A program made the position numbers and the translations under genes. A stretch of DNA of 64,000 nucleotides from Hydractinia symbiolongicarpus (Eukaryota > Cnidaria > Hydrozoa > Anthoathecata > Hydractiniidae), in assembly GCF_029227915.1 (NCBI RefSeq), contig NC_079886.1, forward strand, positions 4,216,001 through 4,280,000, in the 5' to 3' direction. Shown piece by piece: positions 23,000 through 37,110 of this stretch (positions are counted from its first letter, which is position 1; each line of letters starts with the position of its first letter). The notes beneath the pieces were generated by a model. That model made no database searches. It had not been told where the DNA came from and saw only the letters and a list, made by a program, of their open reading frames with translations.

Positions 23000-25900
23000 G
23001 CCGTTATCGCACGCTGAAGAAATTGAGACAGTTTCAAAAACTACATTTCACTGACTTTCTAACGGTATCAGTCCGTTTCAGTCACAACGGTTGCGTCACA
23101 TATTCGTACCAACATGTATTTAGCGATATTTTTTCTGATATTACTAGGTTGCATCGCTTTTAACAGTGAAACGATTGACTGTGGGACTTACTTGAACTGA
23201 TTTTGGAATTTAACTTTATAAATGTGATAATTGAGACAATGGGACTCCAAGGAATAACATTCTTCTTAATTTGGCATGATTGCCGGTACTCAGCGATTAC
23301 ACTGGGCGCTGTGGTAGCGCTTCATTTAAAAATGTGGATATATTAGTCATTTTTTACTGTGGGACCAATCTTAGCCGTTATCGCACGCTGAAGAAATTGA
23401 GACAGTTTCAAAAACTACATTTCATTGATTTTCTAACGGTATCAGTCCGTTTCTGTTACAACGGTTGCATCACATATTCGTACCAACATGTGTTTAGCGA
23501 TATTTTTCTGATATTACTAGGTTGTATCGCTTTTAACAGTGAAACGATTGACTGTGGGACTTAATTGAACTGATTTTTGACTGTGACCTGACAATTGTGA
23601 TGAATGGGACAATTGGACTCCATGAAATAACATTCTTCTTAACTTGGCATGAGTGCTGGTACTCAGCGATTACACTGGGCGCTGTGGCAGCGCTTCATTT
23701 AAAAATGCAGATAAATAAGACATTTTTTACTGTAGGACCAATCCTAGCCGTTACCAGACGCTGAGGAAATAGAGACAGTTTCAAAAACTACATTTCATTG
23801 ACTTTCTAACGGTATCAGTCCGTTTTTGTTACAACGGTTGCATCACATATTTGTACCAACATGTGTTTAGCGATATTTTTCTGATGTTACTAGGTTGTAT
23901 CGCTTTTAACAGTGAAACGATTGACTGTGGGACATACTTGAAATAATTTTGGACTTTAACTTTATAAATGTGATAATTGAGACAATTGGACTACATGCAA
24001 TAACATTCTTCTTAAATTGGCATGATTGACGGAACTCCTTGATTTCACTGGGCGCTGTGGTAGCGCGTCATTTGAAAATGTAGATATATAAGTCATTTTT
24101 TACTGTGGGACCAATCCTAGCCGTTATCGCACGCTGAACAAATGGAGACAGTTTCAAAAACTACATTTCATTGACTTTCTAACGGTATCAGTCCGTTTCT
24201 GTTACAACGGTTGCGTCACATATTTGTACCAACATGTATTTAGCGATTTTTTTCTGATATTACTACGTTGCATCGCTTTTAACAGTGAAACGATTGACTG
24301 TGGGAATTAATTGAAGTGACTTTGGACTGTGGCCTTACAAATGTGATGAATGAGACAATTGGACTCCATGAAATAACAATCTTCTTAAATTGGCATGATT
24401 GCCGGTACTCAGCGATTACACTGGGCGCTGTGGTAGCGGTTCATTTAAAAATGTAGATATATTAGTCATTTTATACTGTGGGACCAATCCTAGCCGTTAT
24501 CGCACGCTGAAGAAATTGAGACAGTTTCAAATACTACATTTCATTGACATTCTAACGGTATCAGTCCGTTTCTGTTACAACGGTTGCGTCACATATTTGT
24601 ACCAACATGTGTTTAGCTATATTTTTCTGATAATACTAGGTTGTATCGCTTTTAACAGTGAAACGATTGACTGTTGAACTTAATTGAACTGATTTTGGAC
24701 TTTAACTTTATAAATGTGATAATTCAGACAATTGGACTACATGCAATAACATTCTTCTTAAATTGGCATGATTGACGGAACTCAGTGATTTCACTGGGCG
24801 CTGTGGTAGCGCGTCATTTAAAAATGTAGATATATAAGTCATTTTTTACTGTGGGACCATTCCTAGCCGTTATCGCACGCTGAAGAAATTGAGACAGTTT
24901 CAAAAACTACATTTCATTGACTTTCTAACGGTATCAGTCCGTTTCTGTTACAACGGTTGCGTCACATATTTGTACCAACATGTATTTAGCGATATTTTTC
25001 TGATATTACTACGTTGCATCGCTTTTAACAGTGAAACGATTGACTGTGGGACTTAATTGAAGTGGCTTTGCACTGTGGCCTTACAAATGTGATGAATGAG
25101 ACAATTAGACTCAATGAAATAACATTCTTCTTAAATTGGCATGATTGTCAGAACTCAGCGGTTAAACTGGGCGCTGTGGTAGTGCTTCATTTAAAAATGT
25201 AGATATATAAGTCATTTTTTACTGTGGGACCCATCCTAGCCGCTATCGCTCGCCGAAGAAGTTGAGACATTTTCAAAAACTAAATTTCACTGACTTTCTA
25301 ACGGTATCAGACCGTTTCAGTTACAACACTTGGGTCACATTTTCGTACCAACATGTATTTAGCAATATTTTTCTGATATTACTAGGTTGCATCGCTTTTA
25401 ACAGTGAAACAATTGACTGTGGGACTTAATTGAACTGATATTGGACTGTGACCTGACAAATGTGATGAATGAGACAATTGGACTCCATGAAATAACATTC
25501 TTCTTAATTTGGAATGATTGCCGGTACTCAGCGATTACACTGGGCGCTGTGGTAGCGCTTCATTTAAAAGTGTGGATATATTAGTCATTTTTTACTGTGG
25601 GACCAATCTTAGCCGTTATCGCACGCTGAAGAAATTGAGACAGTTTCAAAAACTACATTTCATTGATTTTCTAACGGTATCAGTCCGTTTCTGTTACAAC
25701 GGTTGCGTCACATATTCGTACCAACATGTGTTTAGCGATATTTTTTTGATATTACTAGGTTGTATCGCTTTTAACAGTGAAACGATTGACTGTGGGACTT
25801 AATTGAACTGATTTTGGACTTTAACTTTATAACGGTGATAATTGAGACAATTGGACTCCAAGAAATAACAATGTTCTGAATTTGACATGATTGCTAGAAC

Positions 25901-28640
25901 TCAGCGATTACACTGGGCGCTGTGGCAGCGCTTCATTTAAAAATGCAAATAAATAAGACATTTTTTACTGTAGGACCAATCCTAGCCGTTACCAGACGCT
26001 GAGGAAATAGAGACAGTTTTAAAAACTACATTTCATTGACTTTCTAACGGCATCAGTCCGTTTCAGTTACAACGGTTGCGTCACATATTCGTGCCAACAT
26101 GTATTTAGCGATATTTTTCTGATATTACTAGGTTGCATCGCTTTTAAAAGTGAAACGATTGACTGTGGGACATACTTAAACTAATTTTGAACTTTAACTT
26201 TATAAATGTGATAATTGAGACAATTGGACTACATGCAATAACATTCTTCTTAAATTGACATGATTGACGGAAATCATTGATTTTACTTGGCGCTGTGGTA
26301 GCGCGTCATTTGAAAATGTAGATATATAAGTCATTTTTTTACTGTGGGACCAATTCTAGCCGTTATCGCACGCTGAACAAATGGAGACAGTTTCAAAAAC
26401 TACATTTCATTGACTTTCTAACGGTATCAGTCCGTTTCTGTTACAACGGTTGCGTCACATATTTGTACCAACATGTAATTAGCGATGTTTTTCTGATATT
26501 ACTACGTTGCATCGCTTTTAACAGTGAAACGATTGACTGTGGGACTTAATTGAACTGATTTTGGACTTTAACTTTATAAATGTGATAATTGAGACAATGG
26601 GACTCCAAGAAATAACATTCTTCTTAATTTGGCATGATTGCCGGTACTCAGCGATTACACTGGGCGCTGTGGTAGCGCTTCATTTAAAAATGTGGATATA
26701 TTAGTCATTTTTTACTGTGGGACCAATCTTAGCCGTTATCGCACGCTGAAGAAATGGAGACAGTTTCAAAAACTACATTTCATTGATTTTCTAACGGTAT
26801 CAGTCCGTTTCTGTTACAACGGTTGCGTCACATATTTGTACCAACATGTATTTAGCGATTTTTTTCTGATATTACTACGTTTCATCGCTTTTAACAGTGA
26901 AACGATTGACTGTGGGAATTAATTGAAGTGACTTTGGACTGTGGCCTTACAAATGTGATGAATGAGACAATTGGACTCCATGAAATAACATTCTTCTTAA
27001 ATTGGCATGATTGCCGGTACTCAGCGATTACACAGGGCGCTGTGGTAGCGGTTCATTTAAAAATGTAGATATATTAGTTATTTTATACTGTGGGACCAAT
27101 CCTAGCCGTTATCGCACGCTGAAGAAATTGAGACAGTTTCCAAAACTACATTTCATTGACATTCTAACGGTATCAGTCCGTTTCTGTTACAACGTTTGCG
27201 TCACATATTTGTACCAACATGTGTTTAGCTATATTTTTCTGATGTTACAAGGTTGTATCGCTTTTAACAGTGAAACGATTGACTGTGGAACTTAATTGAA
27301 CTGATTTTGGACTTTAACTTTATAAATGTGATAATTGAGACAATTGGACTACATGCAATAACATTCTTCATAAATTGGCATGATTGACGGAACTCAGTGA
27401 TTTCACTGGGCGCTGTGGTAGCGCGTCATTTAAAAATGTAGATATATAAGTCATTTTTTACTGTGGGACCATTCCTAGCCGTTATCGCACGCTGAAGAAA
27501 TTGAGACAGTTTCAAAAACTACATTTCATTGACTTTCTAACGGTATCAGTCCGTTTCTGTTACAACGGTTGCGTCACATATTTGTACCAACATGTATTTA
27601 GCGATATTTTTCTGATATTACTACGATGCATCGCTTTTAACAGTGAAACGATTGACTGTGGGACTTAATTGAAGTGGCTTTGCACTGTGGCCTTACAAAT
27701 GTGATGAATGAGACAATTGGACTCAATGAAATAGCATTCTTCTTAAATTAGCATGATTGTCGGAACTCAGCGGTTAAACTGGGCGCTGTGGTAGCGCTTC
27801 ATTTAAAAATGTAGATATATAAGTCATTTTTTACTGTGGGACCAATCCTAGCCGCTATCGCTCGCTGAAGAAGTTGAGACATTTTCAAAAACTAAATTTC
27901 ACTGACTTTCTAACGGTATCAGACCGTTTCAGTTACAACACTTGGGTCACATTTTCGTACCAACATGTATTTAGCAATATTTTTCTGATATTACTAGGTT
28001 GCATCGCTTTTAACAGTGAAACAATTGACTGTGGGACTTAATTGAACTGATTTTGGACTGTGACCTGACAAATGTGATGAATGAGACAATTGGACTCCAT
28101 GAAATAACATTCTTCTTAATTTGGAATGATTGCCGGTACTCAGCGATTACACTGGGCGCTGTGGTAGCGCTTCATTTAAAAATGTGGATATATTAGTCAT
28201 TTTTTACTGTGGGACCAATCTTAGCCGTTATCGCACGCTGAAGAAATTGAGACAGTTTCAAAAACTACATTTCATTGATTTTCTAACGGTATCAGTCCGT
28301 TTCTGTTACAACGGTTGCGTCACATATTCGTACCAACATGTGTTTAGCGATATTTTTCTGATATTACTAGGTTGTATCGCTTTTAACAGTGAAACGATTG
28401 ACTGTGGGACTTAATTGAACTGATTTTGGACTTTAACTTTATAAGGGTGATAATTGAGACAATTGGACTCCAAGAAATAACAATGTTCTGAATTTGACAT
28501 GATTGCTAGAACTCAGCGATTACACTGGGCGCTGTGGCAGCGCTTCATTTAAAAATGCAAATAAATCAGACATTTTTTACTGTAGGACCAATCCTAGCCG
28601 TTACCAGACGCTGAGGAAATAGAGACAGTTTCAAAAACTA
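23000..28640 (+). repeat. Satellite with 7-mer higher-order repeat (2612 bp)
   Basis: Distinctive monomers recur at 2612 bp (seven monomers plus one base). 'tagcgatttttttctgat' is near 24240 and 26852. 'gtcagaactcagcggttaaac' is near 25147, with its partner near 27759. The frames at 24399 and 25518 have partners at 27011 and 28130. The first unit spans about 24190-26800 and the second about 26801-28640 (partial). The stretch before 24190 is related to 26580-26800 at a 9-monomer spacing (3358 bp), so the boundary is a recombination mosaic. No gene is present. Confidence 0.85.
23306..23678 (+). repeat. Representative 373-bp monomer with conserved internal dyads
   Basis: Phase is set at the GCGCTG core. 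Dyad 1: GCGCT (23306-23310), loop GTGGT, AGCGC (23316-23320). Dyad 2: AACGG (23435-23439), 7-nt loop, CCGTT (23447-23451). The decamer ACTGTGGGAC occurs twice, at 23356 and 23551, 195 bp apart, splitting the monomer into 195 and 178 bp. About 15 CpG dinucleotides are present. The long open frame through the monomer begins at TTG and has no independent support as a gene. Confidence 0.85.
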
Positions 28641-31600
28641 CATTTCATTGACTTTCTAACGGTATCAGTCCGTTTCTGTTACAACGGTTGCGTCACATAT
28701 TTGTACCAACATGTAATTAGCGATGTTTTTCTGATATTACTACGTTGCATCGCTTTTAACAGTGAAACGATTGACTGTGGGAATTAATTGAAGTGACTTT
28801 GGACTGTGGCCTTGCAAATGTGATGAATGAGACAATTGGACTCCATGAAATAACATTCTTCTTAAATTAGCAAGATTGCCGGTACTCAGCGATTACACTG
28901 GGCGCTGTGGTAGCGCGTCATTTAAAAATGTAGATATATTAGTCATTTTATACTGTGGGACCAATCCTAGCCGTTATCGCACGCTGAAGAAATTGAGACA
29001 GTTTCAAAAACTACATTTTATTGACATTCTAACGGTATCAGTCCGTTTCTGTTACAACGGTTGCGTCACATATTTGTACCAACATGTGTTTAGCTTTATT
29101 TTTCTGATAATACTAGGTTGTATCGCTTTTAACAGTGAAACGATTGACTGTGGGACTTAATTGAACTGATTTTGGACTTTAACTTTATAAATGTGATAAT
29201 TGAGACAATTGGACTACATGCAATAACATTCTTCTTAAATTGGCATGATTGACGGAACTCAGTGATTTCACTGGGCGCTGTGGTAGCGCTTCATTTAAAA
29301 ATGTAGATATGTAAGTCATTTTTTACTGTGGGACCAATCCTAGCCGCTATCGCTCGCCGAAGAAGTTGAGACATTTTCAAAAACTAAATTTCCCTGACTT
29401 TCTAACGGTATCAGACCGTTTCAGTTACAACACTTGGGTCACATTTTCGTACCAACATGTATTTAGCAATATTTTTCTGATATTACTAGGTTGCATCGCT
29501 TTTAACAGTGAAACAATTGACTGTGGGACTTAATTGAAGTGGCTTTGCACTGTGGCCTTACAAATGTGATGAATGAGACAATTGGACTCCATGAAATAAC
29601 ATTCTTCTTAATTTGGCATGATTGCCGGTACTCAACGATTACACTGGGCGCTGTGGTAGCGCTTCATTTAAAAATGTGGATATATTAGTCATTTTTTACT
29701 GTGGGACCAATCTTAGCCGTTATCGCACGCTGAAGAATATGAGACAGTTTCAAAAACTACATTTCATTGATTTTCTAACGGTATCAGTCCGTTTCTGTTA
29801 CAACGGTTGCATCACATATTCGTACCAACATGTGTTTAGCGATATTTTCTGATATTACTAGGTTGTATCGCTTTTAACAGTGAAACAATTGACTGTGGGA
29901 CTTAATTGAACTGATTTTGGACTTTAACTTTATAAGGGTGATAATTGAGACAATTGGACTCCAAGAAATAACAATGTTCTGAATTTGACATGATTGCTAG
30001 AACTCAGCGATTACACTTCATTTAAAAATGCAGATAAATAAGACATTTTTTACTGTAGGACCAATCCTAGCCGTTACCAGACGCTGAGGAAATAGAGACA
30101 GTTTCAAAAACTACATTTCATTGACTTTCTAACGGCATCAGTCCGTTTCAGTTACAACGGTTGCGTCACATATTCGTGCCAACATGTATTTAGCGATATT
30201 TTTCTGATATTACTAGGTTGCGTCGCTTTTAAAAGTGAAACGATTGACTGTGGGACATACTTAAACTAATTTTGAACTTTAACTTTATAAATGTGATAAT
30301 TGAGACAATTGGACTACATGCAATAACATTCTTCTTAAATTGGCATGATTGACGGAACTCATTGATTTCACTTGGCGCTGTGGTAGCGCGTCATTTGAAA
30401 ATGTAGATATATAAGTCATTTTTTACTGTGGGACCAATTCTAGCCGTTATCGCACGCTGAACAAATGGAGACAGTTTCAAAAACTACATTTCATTGACTT
30501 TCTAACGGTATCAGTCCGTTTCTGTTACAACGGTTGCGTCACATATTTGTACCAACATGTAATTAGCGATGTTTTTCTGATATTACTACGTTGCATCGCT
30601 TTTAACAGTGAAACGATTGACTGTGGGAATTAATTGAAGTGACTTTGGACTGTGGCCTTACAAACGTGATGAATGAGACAATTGGACTCCATGAAATAAC
30701 ATTCTTCTTAAATTAGCATGATTGCCGGTACTCAGCGATTACACTGGGCGCTGTGGTAGCGCGTCATTTAAAAATGTAGATATATTAGTCATTTTATACT
30801 GTGGGACCAATCCTAGCCGTTATCGCACGCTGAAGAAATTGAGACAGTTTCAAAAACTACATTTCATTGACATTCTAACGGTATCAGTCCGTTTCTGTTA
30901 CAACGGTTGCGTCACATATTTGTACCAACATGTGTTTAGCTTTATTTTTCTGATAATACTAGGTTGTATCGCTTTTAACAGTGAAACGATTGACTGTGGG
31001 ACTTAATTGAACTGATTTTGGACTTTAACTTTATAAATGTGATAATTGAGACAATTGGACTACATGCAATAACATTCTTCTTAAATTGGCATGATTGACG
31101 GAACTCAGTGATTTCACTGGGCGCTGTGGTAGCGCTTCATTTAAAAATGTAGATATGTAAGTCATTTTTTACTGTGGGACCAATCCTAGCCGCTATCGCT
31201 CGCCGAAGAAGTTGAGACATTTTCAAAAACTAAATTTCCCTGACTTTCTAACGGTATCAGACCGTTTCAGTTACAACACTTGGGTCACATTTTCGTACCA
31301 ACATGTATTTAGCAATATTTTTCTGATATTACTAGGTTGCATCGCTTTTAACAGTGAAACAATTGACTGTGGGACTTAATTGAACTGATTTTGGACTGTG
31401 ACCTGACAAATGTGATGAATGAGACAATTGGACTCCATGAAATAACATTCTTCTTAATTTGGCATGATTGCCGGTACTCAACGATTACACTGGGCGCTGT
31501 GGTAGCGCTTCATTTAAAAATGTGGATATATTAGTCATTTTTTACTGTGGGACCAATCTTAGCCGTTATCGCACGCTGAAGAATATGAGACAGTTTCAAA

Positions 31601-32620
31601 AACTACATTTCATTGATTTTCTAACGGTATCAGTCCGTTTCTGTTACAACGGTTGCATCACATATTCGTACCAACATGTGTTTAGCGATATTTTCTGATA
31701 TTACTAGGTTGTATCGCTTTTAACAGTGAAACAATTGACTGTGGGACTTAATTGAACTGATTTTGGACTTTAACTTTATAAGGGTGATAATTGAGACAAT
31801 TGGACTCCAAGAAATAACAATGTTCTGAATTTGACATGATTGCTAGAACTCAGCGATTACACTTCATTTAAAAATGCAGATAAATAAGAAATTTTTTACT
31901 GTAGGACCAATCCTAGCCGTTACCAGACGCTGAGGAAATAGAGACAGTTTCAAAAACTACATTTCATTGACTTTCTAACGGCATCAGTCCGTTTCAGTTA
32001 CAACGGTTGCGTCACATATTCGTGCCAACATGTATTTAGCGATATTTTTCTGATATTACTAGGTTGCGTCGCTTTTAAAAGTGAAACGATTGACTGTGGG
32101 ACATACTTAAACTAATTTTGAACTTTAACTTTATAAATGTGATAATTGAGACAATTGGACTACATGCAATAACATTCTTCTTAAATTGGCATGATTGACG
32201 GAACTCATTGATTTCACTTGGCGCTGTGGTAGCGCGTCATTTGAAAATGTAGATATATAAGTCATTTTTTACTGTGGGACCAATTCTAGCCGTTATCGCA
32301 CGCTGAACAAATGGAGACAGTTTCAAAAACTACATTTCATTGACTTTCTAACGGTATCAGTCCGTTTCTGTTACAACGGTTGCGTCACATATTTGTACCA
32401 ACATGTAATTAGCGATGTTTTTCTGATATTACTACGTTGCATCGCTTTTAACAGTGAAACGATTGACTGTGGGAATTAATTGAAGTGACTTTGGACTGTG
32501 GCCTTACAAACGTGATGAATGAGACAATTGGACTCCATGAAATAACATTCTTCTTAAATTAGCATGATTGCCGGTACTCAGCGATTACACTGGGCGCTGT
32601 GGTAGCGCGTCATTTAAAAA
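28641..32620 (+). repeat. Satellite with 5-mer higher-order repeat (1846 bp)
   Basis: The unit of five monomers (one shortened by 19 bp) occurs just over two times: marker positions 28876 and 30722, 29622 and 31468, and the shared deletion near 30016 and 31862, all 1846 bp apart. A third partial copy runs to about 32620. The two units differ in a patch near 29530-29580 ('gaagtggctttgcactgtggcc' versus the type at 31380), which looks like gene conversion. Confidence 0.88.
30010..30020 (+). other. 19-bp deletion removing the GCGCT dyad
   Basis: The sequence reads 'gattacacttcattt' where other monomers read 'gattacactgggcgctg...gcgcttcattt'. The first conserved dyad is therefore absent from this monomer and from its partner at about 31862. 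Confidence 0.85.
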
Positions 32621-35600
32621 TGTAGATATATTAGTCATTATTTACTGTGGGACCAATCTTAGCCGTTATTGCACGCTGAAGATATAGAGACAGTTTCAAA
32701 AACTACATTTCATTGACATTCTAACGGTATCAGTCCGTTTCAGTTACAACGGTTGCGTCACTTATTCGCGCAAACATGTATTTAGCGATATTTTTCTGAT
32801 ATTACTAGGTCGCATCGCTTTTAACAGTGAAACGATTGACTGTGGGACATACTTGAACTAATTTTGAACTTTAGCTTTATAAATGTGATAATTGAGACAA
32901 TTGGACTACATGCAATAACATTCTTCTTAAATTGGCATGATTGTCGGAACTCAGCGGTTAAACTGGGCGCTGTGGTAGCGCTTCATTTAAAAATGTGGAT
33001 ATATTAGTCATTTTTTACTGTGGGACCAATCTTAGCCGTTATCGCACGCTGAAGAAATTGAGACAGTTTCAAAAACTACATTTCATTGATTTTCTAACGG
33101 TATCAGTCCGTTTCTGTTACAACGGTTGCGTCACATATTCGTACCAACATGTGTTTAGCGATATTTTTCTGATATTACTAGGTTGTATCGCTTTTAACAG
33201 TGAAACGATTGACTGTGGGACTTAATTGAACTGATTTTGGACTTTAACTTTATAAGGGTGATAATTGAGACAATTGGACTCCAAGAAATAACAATGTTCT
33301 GAACTTGACATGATTGCTAGAACTCAGCGATTACACTGGGCGCTGTGGCAGCGCTTCATTTAAAAATGCAGATAAATAAGACATTTTTTACTGTAGGACC
33401 AATCCTAGCCGTTACCAGACGCTGAGGAAATAGAGACAGTTTCAAAAACTACATATCATTGACTTTCTAACGGCATCAGTCCGTTTCAGTTACAACGGTT
33501 GCGTCACATATTCGTGCCAACATGTATTTAACGATATTTTTCTGATATTACTAGGTTGCATCGCTTTTAAAAGTGAAACGATTGACTGTGGGACATACTT
33601 AAACTAATTTTGAACTTTAACTTTATAAATGTGATAATTGAGACAATTGGACTACATGCAATAACATTCTTCTTAAATTGGCATGATTGACGGAACTCAT
33701 TGATTTCACTTGGCGCTGTGGTAGCGCGTCATTTGAAAATGTAGATATATAAGTCATTTTTTACTGTGGGACCAATTCTAGCCGTTATCGCACGCTGAAC
33801 AAATGGAGGCAGTTTCAAAAACTACATTTCATTGACTTTCTAACGGTATCAGTCCGTTTCTGTTACAACGGTTGCGTCACATATTTGTACCAACATGTAA
33901 TTAGCGATGTTTTTCTGATATTACTACGTTGCATCGCCTTTAACAGTGAAACGATTGATTGTGGGAATTAATTGAAGTGACTTTGGACTGTGGCCTTGCA
34001 AATGTGATGAATGAGACAAATGGACTCCATGAAATAACATTCTTCTTAAATTAGCATGATTGCCGGTACTCAGCGATTACACTGGGCGCTGTGGTAGCGC
34101 GTCATTTAAAAATGTAGATATATTAGTCATTATTTACTGTGGGACCAATCTTAGCCGTTATCGCACGCTGAAGATATAGAGACAGTTTCAAAAACTACAT
34201 TTCATTGACATTCTAACGGTATCAGTCCGTTTCAGTTACAACGGTTGCGTCACTTATTCGCGCAAACATGTATTTAGCGATATTTTTCTGATATTACTAG
34301 GTCGCATCGCTTTTAACAGTGAAACGATTGACTGTGGGACATACTTGAACTAATTTTGAACTTTAGCTTTATAAATGTGATAATTGAGACAATTGGACTA
34401 CATGCAATAACATTCTTCTTAAATTGGCATGATTGTCGGAACTCAGCGGTTAAACTGGGCGCTGTGGTAGCGCTTCATTTAAAAATGTGGATATATTAGT
34501 CATTTTTTACTGTGGGACCAATCTTAGCCGTTATCGCACGCTGAAGAAATTGAGACAGTTTCAAAAACTACATTTCATTGATTTTCTAACGGTATCAGTC
34601 CGTTTCTGTTACAACGGTTGCGTCACATATTCGTACCAAAATGTGTTTAGCGATATTTTTCTGATATTACTAGGTTGTATCGCATTTAACAGTGAAACGA
34701 TTGACTGTGGGACTTAATTGAACTGATTTTGGACTTTAACTTTATAAGGGTGATAATTGAGACAATTGGACTCCAAGAAATAACAATGTTCTGAACTTGA
34801 CATGATTGCTAGAACTCAGCGATTACACTGGGCGCTGTGGCAGCGCTTCATTTAAAAATGCAGATAAATAAGATATTTTTTACTGTAGGACCAATCCTAG
34901 CCGTTACCAGACGCTGAGGAAATAGAGACAGTTTCAAAAACTACATTTCATTGACTTTCTAACGGCATCAGTCCGTTTCAGTTACAACGGTTGCGTCACA
35001 TATTTGTGCCAACATGTATTTAGCGATATTTTTCTGATATTACTAGGTTGCATCGCTTTTAAAAGTGAAACGATTGACTGTGGGACATACTTAAACTAAT
35101 TTTGAACTTTAACTTTATAAATGTGATAATTGAGACAATTGGACTACATGCAATAACATTCTTCTTAAATTGGCATGATTGACGGAACTCATTGATTTCA
35201 CTTGGCGCTGTGGTAGCGCGTCATTTGAAAATGTAGATATATAAGTCATTTTTTACTGTGGGACCAATTCTAGCCGTTATCGCACGCTGAACAAATGGAG
35301 GCAGTTTCAAAAACTACATTTCATTGACTTTCTAACGGTATCAGTCCGTTTCTGTTACAACGGTTGCGTCACATATTTGTACCAACATGTAATTAGCGAT
35401 GTTTTTCTGATATTACTACGTTGCATCGCCTTTAACAGTGAAACGATTGATTGTGGGAATTAATTGAAGTGACTTTGGACTGTGGCCTTGCAAATGTGAT
35501 GAATGAGACAAATGGACTCCATGAAATAACATTCTTCTTAAATTAGCATGATTGCCGGTACTCAGCGATTACACTGGGCGCTGTGGTAGCGCGTCATTTA

Positions 35601-37110
35601 AAAATGTAGATATATTAGTCATTATTTACTGTGGGACCAATCTTAGCCGTTATCGCACGCTGAAGATATAGAGACAGTTTCAAAAACTACATTTCATTGA
35701 CATTCTAACGGTATCAGTCCGTTTCAGTTACAACGGTTGCGTCACTTATTCGCGCAAACATGTATTTAGCGATATTTTTCTGATATTACTAGGTCGCATC
35801 GCTTTTAACAGTGAAACGATTGACTGTGGGACATACTTGAACTAATTTTGAACTTTAGCTTTATAAATGTGATAATTGAGACAATTGGACTACATGCAAT
35901 AACATTCTTCTTAAATTGGCATGATTGTCGGAACTCAGCGGTTAAACTGGGCGCTGTGGTAGCGCTTCATTTAAAAATGTGGATATATTAGTCATTTTTT
36001 ACTGTGGGACCAATCTTAGCCGTTATCGCACGCTGAAGAAATTGAGACAGTTTCAAAAACTACATTTCATTGATTTTCTAACGGTATCAGTCCGTTTCTG
36101 TTACAACGGTTGCGTCACATATTCGTACCAACATGTGTTTAGCGATATTTTTCTGATATTACTAGGTTGTATCGCTTTTAACAGTGAAACGATTGACTGT
36201 GGGACTTAATTGAACTGATTTTGGACTTTAACTTTATAAGGGTGATAATTGAGACAATTGGACTCCAAGAAATAACAATGTTCTGAACTTGACATGATTG
36301 CTAGAACTCAGCGATTACACTGGGCGCTGTGGCAGCGCTTCATTTAAAAATGCAGATAAATAAGATATTTTTTACTGTAGGATCAATCCTAGCCGTTACC
36401 AGACGCTGAGGAAATAGAGACAGTTTCAAAAACTACATTTCATTGACTTTCTAACGGCATCAGTCCGTTTCAGTTACAACGGTTGCGTCACATATTCGTG
36501 CCAACATGTATTTAGCGATATTTTTCTGATATTACTAGGTTGCATCGCTTTTAAAAGTGAAACGATTGACTGTGGGACATACTTAAACTAATTTTGAACT
36601 TTAACTTTATAAATGTGATAATTGAGACAATTGGACTACATGCAATAACATTCTTCTTAAATTGGCATGATTGACGGAACTCATTGATTTCACTTGGCGC
36701 TGTGGTAGCGCGTCATTTGAAAATGTAGATATATAAGTCATTTTTTACTGTGGGACCAATTCTAGCCGTTATCGCACGCTGAACAAATGGAGGCAGTTTC
36801 AAAAACTACATTTCATTGACTTTCTAACGGTGTCAGTCCGTTTCTGTTACAACGGTTGCGTCACATATTTGTACCAACATGTAATTAGCGATGTTTTTCT
36901 GATATTACTACGTTGCATCGCCTTTAACAGTGAAACGATTGATTGTGGGAATTAATTGAAGTGACTTTGGACTGTGGCCTTGCAAATGTGATGAATGAGA
37001 CAAATGGACTCCATGAAATAACATTCTTCTTAAATTAGCATGATTGCCGGTACTCAGCGATTACACTGGGCGCTGTGGTAGCGCGTCATTTAAAAATGTA
37101 GATATATTAG
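32621..37110 (+). repeat. Satellite with 4-mer higher-order repeat (1492 bp), three copies
   Basis: Markers recur at exactly 1492 bp: the GTG-initiated frame at 32995, 34487 and 35979; 'gtcactttgg' monomers; 'gtcattatttactg' near 32630, 34122, 35614 and 37106; and 'cgtcacttattcgcgcaaacatg' near 32755, 34247 and 35739. Copies differ at only a few bases by eye. Sequence upstream (31860-32620) is a related but shortened version, which links this unit to the preceding 5-mer. Confidence 0.92.

Larger units (their letters stand above)
17598..23000 (+). repeat. 373-bp satellite block rich in a distinct monomer subfamily
   Basis: About 14 monomers. Several carry a private set of changes: 'ttggaatctgaacttataaa', 'gtaaatgacacatttggactcc', 'tttaatttgacgtgattgttgg' and 'gattacattggacgctg'. 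They are seen near 17640, 18390, 19135, 19885, 20795, 21170 and 22085 and not elsewhere in the window, interleaved with ordinary monomers. Two short monomers and local duplications also lie here. The open frames at 19508 and 22829 start at non-ATG codons and belong to the repeat. Confidence 0.92.

Noticed and set aside
22990-23060. Hammerhead ribozyme in the satellite (CTGAAGA in 'cgctgaagaaat' fits CUGANGA)
   Set aside because: No nearby GAAA core with a helix II and no cleavage triplet pairing were found, and many monomers lose the motif (gctgaacaaat, gatgaagat). Satellite ribozymes are known in other animals, so it was looked for.
23280-23564. Recurrent 94-codon open frame in many monomers (also the 62-, 64-, 76- and 97-codon frames)
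   Set aside because: All start at TTG or GTG, not ATG, run across the repeat in phase, are broken by stops in other monomers, and match no protein family. Their recurrence follows from the repeat.
23306-23678. CENP-B box in the monomer
   Set aside because: The best partial match is near 'ttcgtaccaacatg', which has TTCG and the spaced A but lacks the CGGG half, so it is not a CENP-B box.
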